Source: Oceanicola sp. S124 (GTDB lineage: Bacteria; Pseudomonadota; Alphaproteobacteria; Rhodobacterales; Rhodobacteraceae). Taken from it: a stretch of DNA of 46,856 bases. This document shows positions 1 to 8,890 of the stretch, in pieces. The first letter of the stretch is position 1. The number at the start of each line of letters is the position of its first letter. The stretch covers positions 1 through 46,856 of the forward strand of contig NZ_AFPM01000160.1 in assembly GCF_000220565.1 (NCBI RefSeq), read 5' to 3'. The position numbers and the translations under genes are program-made. The notes under the pieces are model-generated. The model was given only the letters and a program-made list of their open reading frames with translations, was not told where the DNA came from and searched no databases.

Positions 1-904
1 AGTGCAGGTCGGCGCGGAAGGCGCCGCTGCGCACCGCGCGGGCCAGCGGCACGGTAGACGAGCAGATGATGCGGATATCGCTGGCGAAGCTGCGCCGCCC
101 GCCGATCGGCTGGAAGCGCCCCTGCGCCGCCCATTCCAGCAGCACCGACTGGCACGAGGCATCCAGCTGGTCGACCTCTTCGAGATAGAGCATCCCGCCC
201 TCAGCCAGCTTCAGCAGGCCCTCGGCATCCTCTTCGGCAGTGAGCCGCCCGAACAGCCGTTCGCGCAGGTCAGGCGCCGTCATGCCATAGCACTGCAGGG
301 TGATGAACGGCCGCCCGCGCCGTGCCGAGGCGCTGTGCAGCATCCGCGCCGAGATCAGCTTCGGCGTGCCCGGCTCTCCCTGGATGATCGTGTTGCTGTC
401 GATCCCCGCCGCTTCCTCGATCCGCCTCCGCACCGCCTGGGTCGCCCGGGACGAGCCGATCAGGTGCGAGCGATGGCGCATCAGGTCGGTGCCCTCTTCC
501 AGCTCGTGGCGCAGTAGCGAGTTCTGCCGGCTCAGATCCGCGCGCGACAGGCACTTGGAGACCGCGTTCAGCACCTGGTTGGAGCGGAAGGGCTTCAGCA
601 GGAAGTCACTTGCCCCGGCCTGGATCGCCTCGATGGCGGTGCGCAGGTCGGCGAAGGCGGTGACGATGATGACATCCGCATGCAGCCCGATCTGGCGCTG
701 GTCAGCCAGCCAGGACAGCCCGGACTGGCCGGGCATGATGTTGTCGAGGATGATGACATCGTAGCTTTCGGCATCCAGGCAGGCCGAGGCCTGCTGGGTG
801 TCTTCGGCAACGTCGACGCGGGCGCATTCCCGCGACAGCGCCTTGCTGAGGAAATGCCGCAGCCCGGGCTCATCGTCCACGACCAGCACCTTGGCCTCGG
901 CCAT
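1..904 (-). CDS. NtrC-family response regulator without GAFTGA loop (3' end outside window)
   Basis: An N-terminal receiver domain has the acidic pair D10/D11, the phospho-acceptor D54 (in ILDNIMPG), T82 and K104. From about residue 148 a sigma-54-activator-like AAA+ domain follows. The Walker A region reads GEPGTPK (176-182) where active family members have GESGTGK. The stretch after RLFG, where GAFTGA should stand, is replaced by an unrelated acidic segment; the Walker B-like GGMLYLEEVDQL follows. By family knowledge, loss of GAFTGA means it cannot remodel sigma-54 holoenzyme; Rhodobacter capsulatus NtrC is such a case and works with the housekeeping sigma factor. The start is the ATG at 904, in frame with the receiver domain. 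The C-terminal DNA-binding domain lies beyond the left edge. Its partner kinase and target genes cannot be told from here. Divergent from the LysR gene. Confidence 0.85.
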   Translation of the reverse strand, partial: MAEAKVLVVDDEPGLRHFLSKALSRECARVDVAEDTQQASACLDAESYDVIILDNIMPGQSGLSWLADQRQIGLHADVIIVTAFADLRTAIEAIQAGASDFLLKPFRSNQVLNAVSKCLSRADLSRQNSLLRHELEEGTDLMRHRSHLIGSSRATQAVRRRIEEAAGIDSNTIIQGEPGTPKLISARMLHSASARRGRPFITLQCYGMTAPDLRERLFGRLTAEEDAEGLLKLAEGGMLYLEEVDQLDASCQSVLLEWAAQGRFQPIGGRRSFASDIRIICSSTVPLARAVRSGAFRADLH

Positions 905-1076
905 GCGGGGGTCGAAAACGGGGGGGCGTCTGGTCGGGGGAAGGGTTCGCCGTCATGGCGCGCATGTTGTCCAAATCCGGCGGGATTTGCCATATCGAAA
1001 GTAGCGCCCCGGACCCTGCCTGCCCCCGGCGCCCGCCCGGCCAGGCCGCTCCCTCCTGTGGCAGCCCCACGGCCGC

Positions 1077-1093
1077 CATGAATTGCATTCATG
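1077..1093. promoter_or_regulatory. Palindromic LysR-type box upstream of LysR gene
   Basis: CATGAAT-TGC-ATTCATG is a perfect 7-bp dyad. It contains the T-N11-A signature of LysR-family sites (T79 to A91 of the 1000s block). It lies about 75 bp before the LysR start, in the divergent gap to the response regulator. That is the usual place for an autoregulatory site that can also serve the divergent gene. The sequence is seen; its binding is inferred. Confidence 0.5.
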
Positions 1094-1165
1094 CCCGGAA
1101 GGGCGTTTTCCTTTGCCCCGGGGGGATGCTGCTGCAGACAGCCGCAAGCCTGAAAGGAGCCCACT

Positions 1166-2062
1166 ATGGACCGCGAACTGCTCGGCGACCTGTCGACCCT
1201 TCTGGCTGTCGCCGAAGAGGGCAACTTCACCCGCGCGGGCCATCGCCTGGGCGTGTCGCAATCCGCCGTCAGCCATACGATCCGGCGCCTCGAGGACCGG
1301 ATCGGCGTCCGGCTGCTGAACCGCTCGGCGCGCCGGGTCACGGCGACCGATGCGGGCGAACAGCTGCTGGCCGCGCTGCGCCCCAGCTTCCAGCACCTCG
1401 GCAACCGGATCGAGGAGATCCGCACGCTGGGAGAGCACCCCTCGGGTCTCGTCCGGGTGACCTCCAGCCATCCCGCCACGCGCGACATCCTCTGGCCCGT
1501 GGTCTCGGAGCTGGTCCGCGACTACCCGGAGGTGCGGATCGAGATCAGCAGCGAGGGGCGGCTTTCCGATCTGGCCGAAGATCGTTTCGACTGCGCGATC
1601 CGGCTGGGAGAGCACCTGAGCCCCGACATGATCGCGATCCCGGTGGGGCCCCGGCTGGAGATGGCGGCAGTGGCCAGCCCCGACTACCTGGCGCGACGCG
1701 GCACGCCCGGGCACCCGGATGCGCTTGAGGACCATGCCTGCATCCTGATGCGGCACCGTGTCGACGGCCCTGTCTACGACTGGGAGTTCGAGATCGACGG
1801 CGTCGAGGTGGTCAGGAAACTGGACGGCCCCTTCATCCTCAACGATCCGGGGCTGGTGCTGGAGGCGGCGCGGGCGGGTCACGGGTTGGGCTACCTGCCC
1901 CTGTCCGAGGTGCGCGCGGATCTTGAGACCGGACGGTTGCGTCGGGTGCTGGCGGACTTCTGCCCGCCCTTCGACGGCTATCACCTGTGCTACATGGGGC
2001 GGCGCAACCTCAGTTCCGCCATGCGGCTGCTGATCGACCGGCTGCGCCTGCGCCGGGGCTGA
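1166..2062 (+). CDS. LysR-family transcriptional regulator
   Basis: A 298-residue protein of normal LysR length. The winged helix-turn-helix is at about residues 5-64 (motif NFTRAGHRLGVSQSAVSHTI), followed by a linker helix and a substrate-binding domain from about residue 90. The effector domain has the pattern of the CrgA/GcvA-like group (RFDCAIRLGE, ARAGHGLGYLP). The start ATG is preceded by AAAGGAG at a good distance. It is divergent from the response regulator with a palindromic T-N11-A site between them, so autoregulation is likely. No adjacent enzyme gene shows which small molecule it senses, and the target is unknown. Confidence 0.9.
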   Translation: MDRELLGDLSTLLAVAEEGNFTRAGHRLGVSQSAVSHTIRRLEDRIGVRLLNRSARRVTATDAGEQLLAALRPSFQHLGNRIEEIRTLGEHPSGLVRVTSSHPATRDILWPVVSELVRDYPEVRIEISSEGRLSDLAEDRFDCAIRLGEHLSPDMIAIPVGPRLEMAAVASPDYLARRGTPGHPDALEDHACILMRHRVDGPVYDWEFEIDGVEVVRKLDGPFILNDPGLVLEAARAGHGLGYLPLSEVRADLETGRLRRVLADFCPPFDGYHLCYMGRRNLSSAMRLLIDRLRLRRG

Positions 2063-2650
2063 ACCAGCTGCCACAGGTCTTGCTCCGCGCCCTGCCCCCT
2101 GTCCGTGTGCCCTGTCCCTGCTCCTGCCGGTAAAAGGGATGGGGCCGCCTGCCCCGTCGCCGCGTCACGCGACCTGCCGGACGGCAGAACCCGGCGAGGG
2201 CGGCAGCCCGCGACCGGTCTTCACTACAGCCGGCATTCAACAAAGATCGACAGCATATCAACATCTTTCACCGCAGCGGACGACAGGGGCACAGGCTAGA
2301 TTGCGTCTCAACCGCTCCCTGACCGGACAGCGGCGGGGCCGGTGGCTCTGTCGTGCCAGCATGGGCCTGCATGTCCTCCTTTCCGCGCATCGCCGGAGGG
2401 GGTGCAAGCCCGATGTCCCGATGTCAGCGGCAGAGAGATGCCCCGACCGCTCCGGCCCTGCAGAAGCAGGCCCGGATCCGTTGCCGGGGACACCCGAATG
2501 CGGGGCCATGCCGCCCCGTCCCGGACGGTCGGTGCCCGGACACCGGCCCGCCCTCTTCGCGGCCAGCCCCAAACTGGCCGCGAAGAGGGATCACGACCAG
2601 AGACAATCCCTCGCCCCGGAGGCAGATGCCCGCAGGCAACCTGGTCCCGA
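2063..2650. other. Intergenic, no gene supported
   Basis: About 590 bp between the LysR stop and the yaeQ-like stop. Several overlapping open frames exist on both strands, as expected in high-GC DNA. None has a ribosome site, a recognisable domain or a credible amino acid composition, and no clear terminator hairpin with a T tract was seen. Confidence 0.5.
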
Positions 2651-3196
2651 CTAGGCTGCGCCCTTCCAGGTCAGCGGCGTCATGTAGAGCGTGTCATCCT
2701 CGGCGCTGACCATCACTTCACCATCCTGGATGTTGACCTGAAGCTTCATCGCGCGGCTTGCCATCCTGGCAAGGGCCGCCGTATCCGGCTCAGAGAACCG
2801 GACCACCTGCAGATTGTCGAAACGGCCCGCACCGTTCCCGATCTTGTCCCACCAGGCTTCGGCCGTCCGACCGCCGTAGGGATAGACGATGACCTTCGCC
2901 GCCTTGCTGCAGGATTGCCGCATGACTTTCTCGGTGGGCAGTCCGAGCGTCACCCAGAGATCGATCTCGCCGCTCAGGCTCTTCTGCCAGATGTCGGGCT
3001 CGTCATCCGTCGACAGGCCCTTGGTCAACTCCAGATGCTCATGCGCATTCAGGGCAAACGCGACCATGCGGACCATCAGCCGTTCATCGGTTTCCGAGGG
3101 ATGCTTGGCAACGGTGAGCTTGTGGGTCTCGTAGTAGTGGCGATCCATGTCCGAGACCGACAGCTCGACTTTGTAGATGGTGGCATTCTGCGCCAT
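2651..3196 (-). CDS. YaeQ family protein
   Basis: A 181-residue protein that matches the YaeQ family throughout, from ATIYKVELSVSDMDRHYYE through HLELTKGLSTDDEPDIW and VIVYPYGG to the C-terminal region. The family has a PD-(D/E)XK nuclease-like fold. Its biochemical role is not settled; E. coli YaeQ was once linked to suppression of RfaH loss. The open frame extends 47 codons upstream. The ATG at 3196 is chosen because the homologous N-terminus begins there and a GGAAAG ribosome site precedes it. It appears to be a monocistronic gene. Confidence 0.9.
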   Translation of the reverse strand: MAQNATIYKVELSVSDMDRHYYETHKLTVAKHPSETDERLMVRMVAFALNAHEHLELTKGLSTDDEPDIWQKSLSGEIDLWVTLGLPTEKVMRQSCSKAAKVIVYPYGGRTAEAWWDKIGNGAGRFDNLQVVRFSEPDTAALARMASRAMKLQVNIQDGEVMVSAEDDTLYMTPLTWKGAA

Positions 3197-3639
3197 GTGC
3201 TTTCCAACCCTTCCAAGGACCGGGCTGCCTAACCCGTCCCGCCCACTTTGGAAAGGCGGAACGACTTTCCGGGCTTCAATAAAAGCCGTCGATGCAGCAG
3301 CCGGTGCCAGGACCCGACCAGCGGCTGCCCCGGACAAGAGTCCCCGCCAGCGGTACAGAAGCAGCCATCGGTGCCGAACCCGGCCAGGGCGCCCTCTGCC
3401 TCATTGCGGATGGAGGACACGGGGCCGCCCGCGCGTCGGACCGCCAGGAGGCCGCAGCAGTCAGGCGCAGGGCCGCATATCCAGCAGAGCCTTGCACCGC
3501 GCGTTCAGCCAGTCGGCCAGCCCCGGCATGACCCTTGCCGGCCCCGGACCGCAGGTGCCCAGACCGGGCAAACCACGCCGCGCGCCCTGACGACAGGCTC
3601 CGGCCCATAGCGCCGGGCATGTTCCCCCTCAGATCAGGA
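3197..3639. other. Intergenic, no gene supported
   Basis: About 440 bp between yaeQ and the OpgC-like gene. Only overlapping short frames without ribosome sites are present. A short minus-strand segment near 3465-3535 reads like the tail of a lost gene (LADWLNARCKALLD), but it is too short to name. Confidence 0.4.
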
Positions 3640-4812
3640 TCAGGCCGCGATCGGGCGTTGCCGACGGCGTTCCCGGATCAGGGGGGGCAGCCACATCAGC
3701 GCAATCACGTAGAGGCCCAGAAGCGTGTTGATCCCCACCCCGCTCGGTCCCCAGGTGCTGTCGTAGTAGCGCACCGCATAGATCAGGACGACATGCCAGG
3801 CGTAGACATGCAGCGAATGCCGCCCGAGCAGGCAAAGCGCGGGTCGCGTGAAGATCCAGTGCAGCGCGGTCGAGATCCCCCGGACGAAGGCCAGAGAATC
3901 CTGGCGGCCGGCAATCGCCAGCCAGCTGAACAGGACGGCTGCGGCGACGAAGTTCGCCAGGTAGATCACGCTGAAATTCGAGCGCTGATCGAAGGGCCAG
4001 AACAGCTCGAGCATCTCCTTAGGCATCAGCCCGTGCGCGGTGGCAAAACGCAGCGGGGCGAAGAACAGCATGACCAGCACCGCGCAGAAGGCCACTCCGC
4101 GGGTCTTCGGGCCAAAGACCCTGTCCCAGCTGATACGACCGCTCGCCCAGAGGGCGCCCAGGATGACCCCGGCCATGAAGAGGACCTGCCAGCCCATGGG
4201 ATCGAAAGCCATGCGCAGCCCCTGCGTGTCCGAGGCCTTCAGCGCCTCGTTCAGCGGTCCGGACCAGAGGCGCGCCACTTCCAGCTGGCAGGCGATCCAG
4301 CTGAGCGCCGACAGGCCCGCCGCAAGCCACCAGCGCCCTTCGACGACCCATCGGATGACCACGATCGAGGCGGCCATGAAGAAGATGTACATGGGCAGGA
4401 TGTCCATGAAGGTCGGCTGGAAGGTCAGCGACAGGATCCCGAAGATCCGCATCGGGTCGCCGATCGGCGCGGTGCCAAGCCAGTTGCGCCAGGCAAGATA
4501 GCCCCCGGGGGCAAGGTCACGCGCCAACAGGGCTAGGAAGATCAGCCCGACCGTCCAGAGCCAGAGCTCTGCCATCCTGGAGAGGATGGACTTTCGCATT
4601 GCCGCGCCGCCGTGGCGCAGCAGGCGCCTGCCCTGGATCAGACCGACCATCAGGCCCGAGATGAAGACGAAGCCCTGCGCACTCTCGACGAACATCACCT
4701 GGCGGAAATGCACCTCCGTCAGCCAGACACCGCCCTGCAGGACGAGGTGCGAGAGGGCCATGGTCAGCAGGAAGAACCCCCGCAGCCCGTCAAGAAAGTC
4801 GAGACGTTTCAT
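3640..4812 (-). CDS. OpgC-type membrane acyltransferase
   Basis: A 390-residue polytopic membrane protein with about ten hydrophobic segments. It starts MKRLDFLDGLRGFFLLTMAL, the N-terminal signature of the OpgC/acyltransferase-3 clan, with FMDILPMYIFFM and a late SLHVYAWHVVLIY segment. In Rhodobacter sphaeroides, OpgC adds succinyl groups to osmoregulated periplasmic glucans. This protein may decorate the same or another envelope glycan, but no glucan synthesis gene (opgGH) lies beside it, so the acceptor is inferred only from family. The start is the ATG at 4812 with AGGACA upstream. The last residues are a basic cytoplasmic tail. Confidence 0.8.
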   Translation of the reverse strand: MKRLDFLDGLRGFFLLTMALSHLVLQGGVWLTEVHFRQVMFVESAQGFVFISGLMVGLIQGRRLLRHGGAAMRKSILSRMAELWLWTVGLIFLALLARDLAPGGYLAWRNWLGTAPIGDPMRIFGILSLTFQPTFMDILPMYIFFMAASIVVIRWVVEGRWWLAAGLSALSWIACQLEVARLWSGPLNEALKASDTQGLRMAFDPMGWQVLFMAGVILGALWASGRISWDRVFGPKTRGVAFCAVLVMLFFAPLRFATAHGLMPKEMLELFWPFDQRSNFSVIYLANFVAAAVLFSWLAIAGRQDSLAFVRGISTALHWIFTRPALCLLGRHSLHVYAWHVVLIYAVRYYDSTWGPSGVGINTLLGLYVIALMWLPPLIRERRRQRPIAA

Positions 4813-5368
4813 GTCACTTGTCCTGGCAGTGCCGCCCGTCCGCAGGCGCGGCAGGCAGGCTGTCTTCTGGAGAGTCGGGCGCGGCGTCTCGGGAGCATGG
4901 CTGAGGAATTCTGGCTACTCGATACAGGGAAGACTGTACCTAGTGCGTTCGGGTGGTCCGGTCCAGCGCTCTACCGCCGGCCTGCCACGCATCGGCGCCA
5001 ATCCCGCATCGGACGCCCTCGGCGGTGCTTGAGGGGATCACGCCGGTCATGGCCGGGCAGCACCAGGGACAACACCCGGGCCCGTGAGATCCTCCGCCTC
5101 GGGCCCTGACCCCTGCTCTTGTTCCGTCGATGTCCGCAGCCACTGCCAGAGTGCCCCGCAGACCTGCGGCAACCTGCGCAAACGGGCGCGCAGCCGACAA
5201 AGCCGAGGTTCCCGAGCCCTGGCAGGATGGCCTGAAGAGGGACATGTTCGACGAAGAGATGACCTGCCCCGAAAGTCGGCCAGCGCCCGCCATGCCCGCC
5301 CCGCTCCTATACGGGATACCGACGTGAACCTGCTGCGGTACCGCCTGCCCTGCGGGTCTTCGAGAAAG
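4813..5368. other. Intergenic up to the degenerate tRNA-Pro copy
   Basis: About 555 bp without a supportable gene. It carries the promoter of the OpgC-like gene at its left end and leads into the tRNA-Pro-like sequence at 5369. If the island model is right, this is the last stretch of ancestral chromosome on the left side. Confidence 0.4.
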
Positions 5369-5418
5369 TGGTCAGGGCGGCGAGATACGAACTCAAGTCC
5401 CCCTGCCCCCGGAACAGG
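5369..5418 (-). repeat. Degenerate 3' fragment of tRNA-Pro (candidate island att site)
   Basis: The 50 bases 5369-5418 align without gaps to the 3' 50 bases of the tRNA-Pro gene at 41470-41519, with 42 of 50 identical and the same orientation. The match covers the CCA end, the acceptor 3' strand, the T arm and the anticodon stem and loop; the 5' half of the tRNA is absent. A 3'-only copy, oriented like the intact tRNA, is what tRNA-targeted integration leaves at the far end of an island. The eight mismatches mean it is old, or that it came from another tRNA-Pro isoacceptor: the loop reads nearer to a CGG anticodon. Confidence 0.6.
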
Positions 5419-6310
5419 CCGAGAAATATATTCGGCGTCATATCAAGGCCCTGCCTGGGAAAGTTGAGACGGGCGCCGAGACAATTCCCGATCCGGGCGC
5501 TCAATGAAAGTGCCTGGATCGACCAGTTCTCAAGCTCAGAGCACTTGGCCTCCTGGGTTGACCCAAGCGCCTGTGTCGTGCCCCATTCGACTCCGGGCGA
5601 ATTGAGGATCCGTATCTGCTTCACGTCTCGGAAGGCGGACATCGAACCGTCGCCCGAAGTGGCCAGTGACCCTGGCGGCCCTCAACGGCGGGCGCGCCCC
5701 GCCCGTCGACGATGACCTGATGGACGTGCAGGGCCTCCCCGCCATCCCGCTGCGATCCTCGCCGGCATGGGTGTTAAGTGGAGCGACATGTCGAGGGCGG
5801 GACGAAGGGCGCGAAGCTGCCTTTCGCTGCGCGAAGCGCGAACGTCAGCGACGCGAAGGGGGCGGACACTCCCCTGGGCGTGCCGCGGCCCATGCAGTCC
5901 GAAACCTTCGGCCCGGAACGGACATGCGCAGTCCTGCTGGGCACTGTGACGGGACTTCACCGAAACAGCCGGTCAGGCTGCGCCGCTGCATTTCCAACGA
6001 TCCGAGGCCGGCAGTGCGACCGTCCCGCCGTTCGCCGCGAGGGCTCGCACTGCACTGTGCCTGCGAAGGCGTTCGGAGAGCAGGTCAGAGAACGTCCGTT
6101 GAAGAACCTGGTGGCGGCTCCCGCCGCGCAGACTGATCGGCTCAAGGCGAGGCATGGCCAACTCCACGTGCAATTGGCGCGTTTAAAAACACACTTGCCT
6201 TCAAGCACCGCACGTCCAGCCAAGAGCTCATATGATCGAGAACATTGACACCTTCAGGAATGTCGCGAAAGCTCGGCCGTCTGCATGTCTCAGGGGGGTA
6301 GCGTCTGGCG
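5419..6310. other. Decayed non-coding stretch at the inner left end of the island
   Basis: About 890 bp. Open frames exist but none has both a ribosome site and a recognisable domain. A plus-strand segment near 6090-6180 (RLKARHGQLHVQLARLKTH) has the heptad look of an IS66-type transposase N-terminus, but the match is too weak to call. Best read as mutational debris. Confidence 0.35.
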
Positions 6311-6685
6311 ATGGACAAGGAAATGTTCACGAAGCAGCTTGCTCGGTCCATGGCCAGGACGTCGGGCGGCATTCTCCAGCATGCACAACATCCCACAGGC
6401 CGTGGGGTCTCTGCCGAGCGCAAGGCCCGGGCCAGTTGGCTGGCCGAGATGGATGGCGAGAGCCGCCAAAGGCTCCAACAACTGGTGGAAGAAGGCGTGC
6501 ATGCCGGGGTCTTCGGGGTTCTTGCAGTGCTCGATCACGTCAGATTTCTCGAGGATGGCGCGGAAAAGGGCAGCTTTACGCTGACGTATACCGCACCTTC
6601 CGGAGAGCAGACGCAGATCAATCCCGACCGGGGCGAGATGCTGCACGATCTTTACAACGGGTTCCGCCAGAGCGCGAAAGAGTGA
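6311..6685 (+). CDS. Small helical protein next to a SUKH gene, unknown function
   Basis: A 124-residue soluble protein starting MDKEMFTKQLARSMART. A central helical stretch (RQRLQQLVEEGVHAGVFGVLAVLDHV, about residues 51-76) resembles a small uncharacterised domain often found beside SMI1/KNR4 genes, but I cannot name the family with confidence. Its TGA lies inside the GTGA that starts the next gene (4-base overlap), which implies translational coupling and a joint function with the SUKH product. A G-rich ribosome site (GGGGGGT) lies about 15 bases upstream. It shows no signal peptide or membrane segment. Confidence 0.6.
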   Translation: MDKEMFTKQLARSMARTSGGILQHAQHPTGRGVSAERKARASWLAEMDGESRQRLQQLVEEGVHAGVFGVLAVLDHVRFLEDGAEKGSFTLTYTAPSGEQTQINPDRGEMLHDLYNGFRQSAKE

Positions 6686-7122
6686 GGAAAAGCCCCAAGG
6701 CGACGCCATCCTCCCTGGCCCCCGATACGCGCGATCTGCTGGGACGTGTGCTCGAAGCCAGGCTCCCTGCGGCCTACCGCGACTGGCTTGCCACGCGGCA
6801 CGGGCAGATGCCGGAGAATCGCGTGATCACGTTCGTGACCAACGGGCGGGAGACGACGACCGTCCTTCACTACCTGTACGCCGTCACTTCCGAGCACGAT
6901 TACAACGACCTCTGGGATTGCAATTCGAAATACGGCGAAGACCTCCGCCCCTGGTAACTGAGCATTGGCGGAGACGTTTTCGGCAACCCGATCGTTCTGG
7001 CGCTGAAGGGGCCGAACCACGGAAAGGTGTTCTTCAGCGATCACGAAGTTCCCTTCGACGAGGGCCTTTGCCTCATCGCACCCAGCTTCGAGACCTTCCT
7101 TGCCGGCCTGACCGCAAACTGA
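6682..7122 (+). pseudogene. SMI1/KNR4 (SUKH) family protein, split by in-frame TAA
   Basis: Read through the TAA at 6955-6957, this frame gives a 146-codon SUKH-like protein. It has LEARLPAAYRDWLATRHGQM near residue 25, then a Trp/Asn-rich segment (DYNDLWDCN) and, after the stop, LSIGGDVFGNPIVLALKG with GKVFFSDHEVPFDEG. The last is the conserved IGGD-x-x-GN core of the fold. The stop falls just before that core, so a truncated product would lack the ligand-binding half. SUKH proteins commonly act as immunity proteins for polymorphic toxins; no toxin gene is recognisable nearby. The start is GTG at 6682, overlapping the upstream stop. It could be a nonsense mutation or a sequencing error. Confidence 0.7.
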
Positions 7123-7737
7123 CATGCGCAGGAGCACCTGTTTCTACGCGACCGTGCAGACCTCCATGCGCTGATGGTTCTGGTAGAGGCGGAACAGGCC
7201 TTCGTTTCCCTGGCTCACTCCGACAGTCCGTCGCGCGACGTCCAGGTCTTGCGACCAGGCGGGCGAAACACCCGATGTCCTGCGCCCCTTTCCAAGCCAT
7301 TGGTGTACGACCTTTTCCTGGTGTCCCCGGCACTCAGGTTCGGGCCGCAGCACATGGGGATGTCACCGGGACGCGGCATTCGCTCCGCGTAAGAGAGCGG
7401 CCCGCGGTCGTGGTCATCCAGCTCTGGGGCGGACTTCCCGATGGCACCCTGCTTCGCTCGCGGTTTCATCTGAATGCAAGAGTAGCGGAGACCCGGAACC
7501 TCGAGGTCCACCCCGAATGTCGGCGTCCACCTTTGGTGGGTGATCGGATTGTAACCGCAGCGAAAGCCCGAATGCCGCCCTCCGTGTCGCCCCCGAACGC
7601 GATACTGTGGGAGAGACGAAGGGAGGGTTCGGGCTGGCTGCGCTCCTGCGCTGCGCCGGGCGCTAGGGGCCGCTGTTCGGGACAGACCGGCCCCTTGCGG
7701 ATGTGGTCCGGCAGGGCGTGCCCTGCGAGACCTTTTC
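7123..7737. other. Decayed stretch, no gene supported
   Basis: About 615 bp between the SUKH remnant and the GNAT gene. Minus-strand frames around 7150-7350 show tantalising but unplaceable segments. No intact gene, repeat or hairpin could be supported. Confidence 0.35.
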
Positions 7738-8190
7738 TCAGCTCTTCAAATGGAGGGCCGCATTCGGGAAGGGGAACCCGAAGTCATCGACAGCCCGTCG
7801 GGAAACCTCTTGAAACCCTAGCGTCCTGTAGAAGCGGACGGCTTGTTCATTCTCGGTATAGACTTCAAGGGACAGTTCACCCTTCCGGGCCAGGGCATCG
7901 GCGATAAGTCTGCGCCCGACACCAAGACCTTGCCGATCCGGCGCGACGAATATCCCGCCAATGAAACATCCCAGAAGGCTGATGAAGCCAACAGGTTCTC
8001 CGCCAAGGCAAGCCACGGAAGTCTCCGCCTTCGGCAGATAATCCTCCTCGATCAGCTTGCGCTGTTCAGTCAGCCTTTTCTCACCGATGAAGGGGTGGGC
8101 CTTCAGCGAGGCTTCGAACCAGATAGTCGACAGTATTTCCAGATCCGTTGCCACGTCGAAGGGCCGGATTGCGACGTTTGCGTTCTTCAT
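7738..8190 (-). CDS. GNAT N-acetyltransferase, YjaB-like
   Basis: A 150-residue single-domain GNAT protein. Motif A, which binds acetyl-CoA, is VAPDRQGLGVGRRLIADAL (about residues 86-104), followed by LEVYTENEQAVRFYRTLGF (motif B). The last part, VDDFGFPFPNAALHL, matches the VDDLGKPYPLL tail of E. coli YjaB, and the N-terminus is also YjaB-like, so a YjaB-type acetyltransferase of unknown acceptor is the best call. The open frame runs further upstream, but the ATG at 8190 fits the domain start. It stands alone between decayed genes and appears intact. Confidence 0.85.
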   Translation of the reverse strand: MKNANVAIRPFDVATDLEILSTIWFEASLKAHPFIGEKRLTEQRKLIEEDYLPKAETSVACLGGEPVGFISLLGCFIGGIFVAPDRQGLGVGRRLIADALARKGELSLEVYTENEQAVRFYRTLGFQEVSRRAVDDFGFPFPNAALHLKS

Positions 8191-8436
8191 GAGAACTCCA
8201 CAGAAATCATGCAAAAAGGATCGGCAACCATGTGCCGAGCGATGCCGCCAAGTGCGGCTCAATCGAAGCCTCTGTGCATGAATCTCCTTCTGTGACGGAC
8301 TGAGCATAAGCCGCCGCATCACCAGTTTCAATGACACCTGAGGGCTCGAAACCGGCCGTTCGCTGCGCCTGCCACGAGTGGCGGCCATGCGCAGTAACCG
8401 GACACGGCAGTCGACGCTGTCATGCTCGGGCCCGCA

Positions 8437-8885
8437 GTCGCGGCCGGCCCGGGCCAGCGACCTCAGGTGCGCGGGAGCGCTGCCGTTCAAGGTCTCGGCA
8501 GTCAGCAGTGCCTGATCGATGCTGTCGGTAACGGTTGCGCTGAGGCCCGTGGGAACGGTCATGGCGCGGGTCTAGAGCGCGGTCATGATGCTGCCGAGGA
8601 TGGCGATACCTACGGCGCCCCCATGTCGAACGAGACCTCCTGCACCGAGGCCGCCATGCCGGCCTGTTCCTCGGGAGCGGATAGCATGATCACGCTCGAC
8701 GCAGCCGTCATGGTGGCGCCGCCCCCGAAGCCCATGACCTCCAGGACCGAAAGCCAGAGGGCGGTCGGGTCCTGATACGTGAGCAGAAAGGCGACCAGGG
8801 CAAGGCCGGTCCGCGCCAGCGCCGTGGTCAGCCCGCGCGCGTCCCCCAGACGCGGAATCGTGAGGCCCGTCACCGGACCGGCGAT
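8437..8885 (-). pseudogene. Remnant of EmrB/QacA-type MFS drug exporter
   Basis: The minus strand encodes the middle and C-terminal part of a 14-TM multidrug MFS protein: GPVTGLTIPRLGDARGLTTA, then a membrane segment, then MTAASSVIMLSAPEEQAGMA and EVSFDMG. After this a missing base shifts the frame. The continuation, AVGIAILGSIMTAL, lies in the next frame and is followed by an in-frame TAG and TVPTGLSATVTDSIDQALL. The first half of the protein and the extreme C-terminus are gone. The right boundary touches the truncated TetR gene. Family knowledge: such pumps are often encoded divergently from a TetR repressor. Confidence 0.75.
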
Positions 8886-8890
8886 GCGGG

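Noticed and set aside
6070..6200. Possible IS66 transposase N-terminal coiled coil
   Set aside because: Only one short heptad-like segment is seen, without further IS66 motifs, so the match could be chance.
7150..7360. Minus-strand frames that look protein-like between the SUKH remnant and the GNAT gene
   Set aside because: No family could be named, and there is no start or ribosome site.
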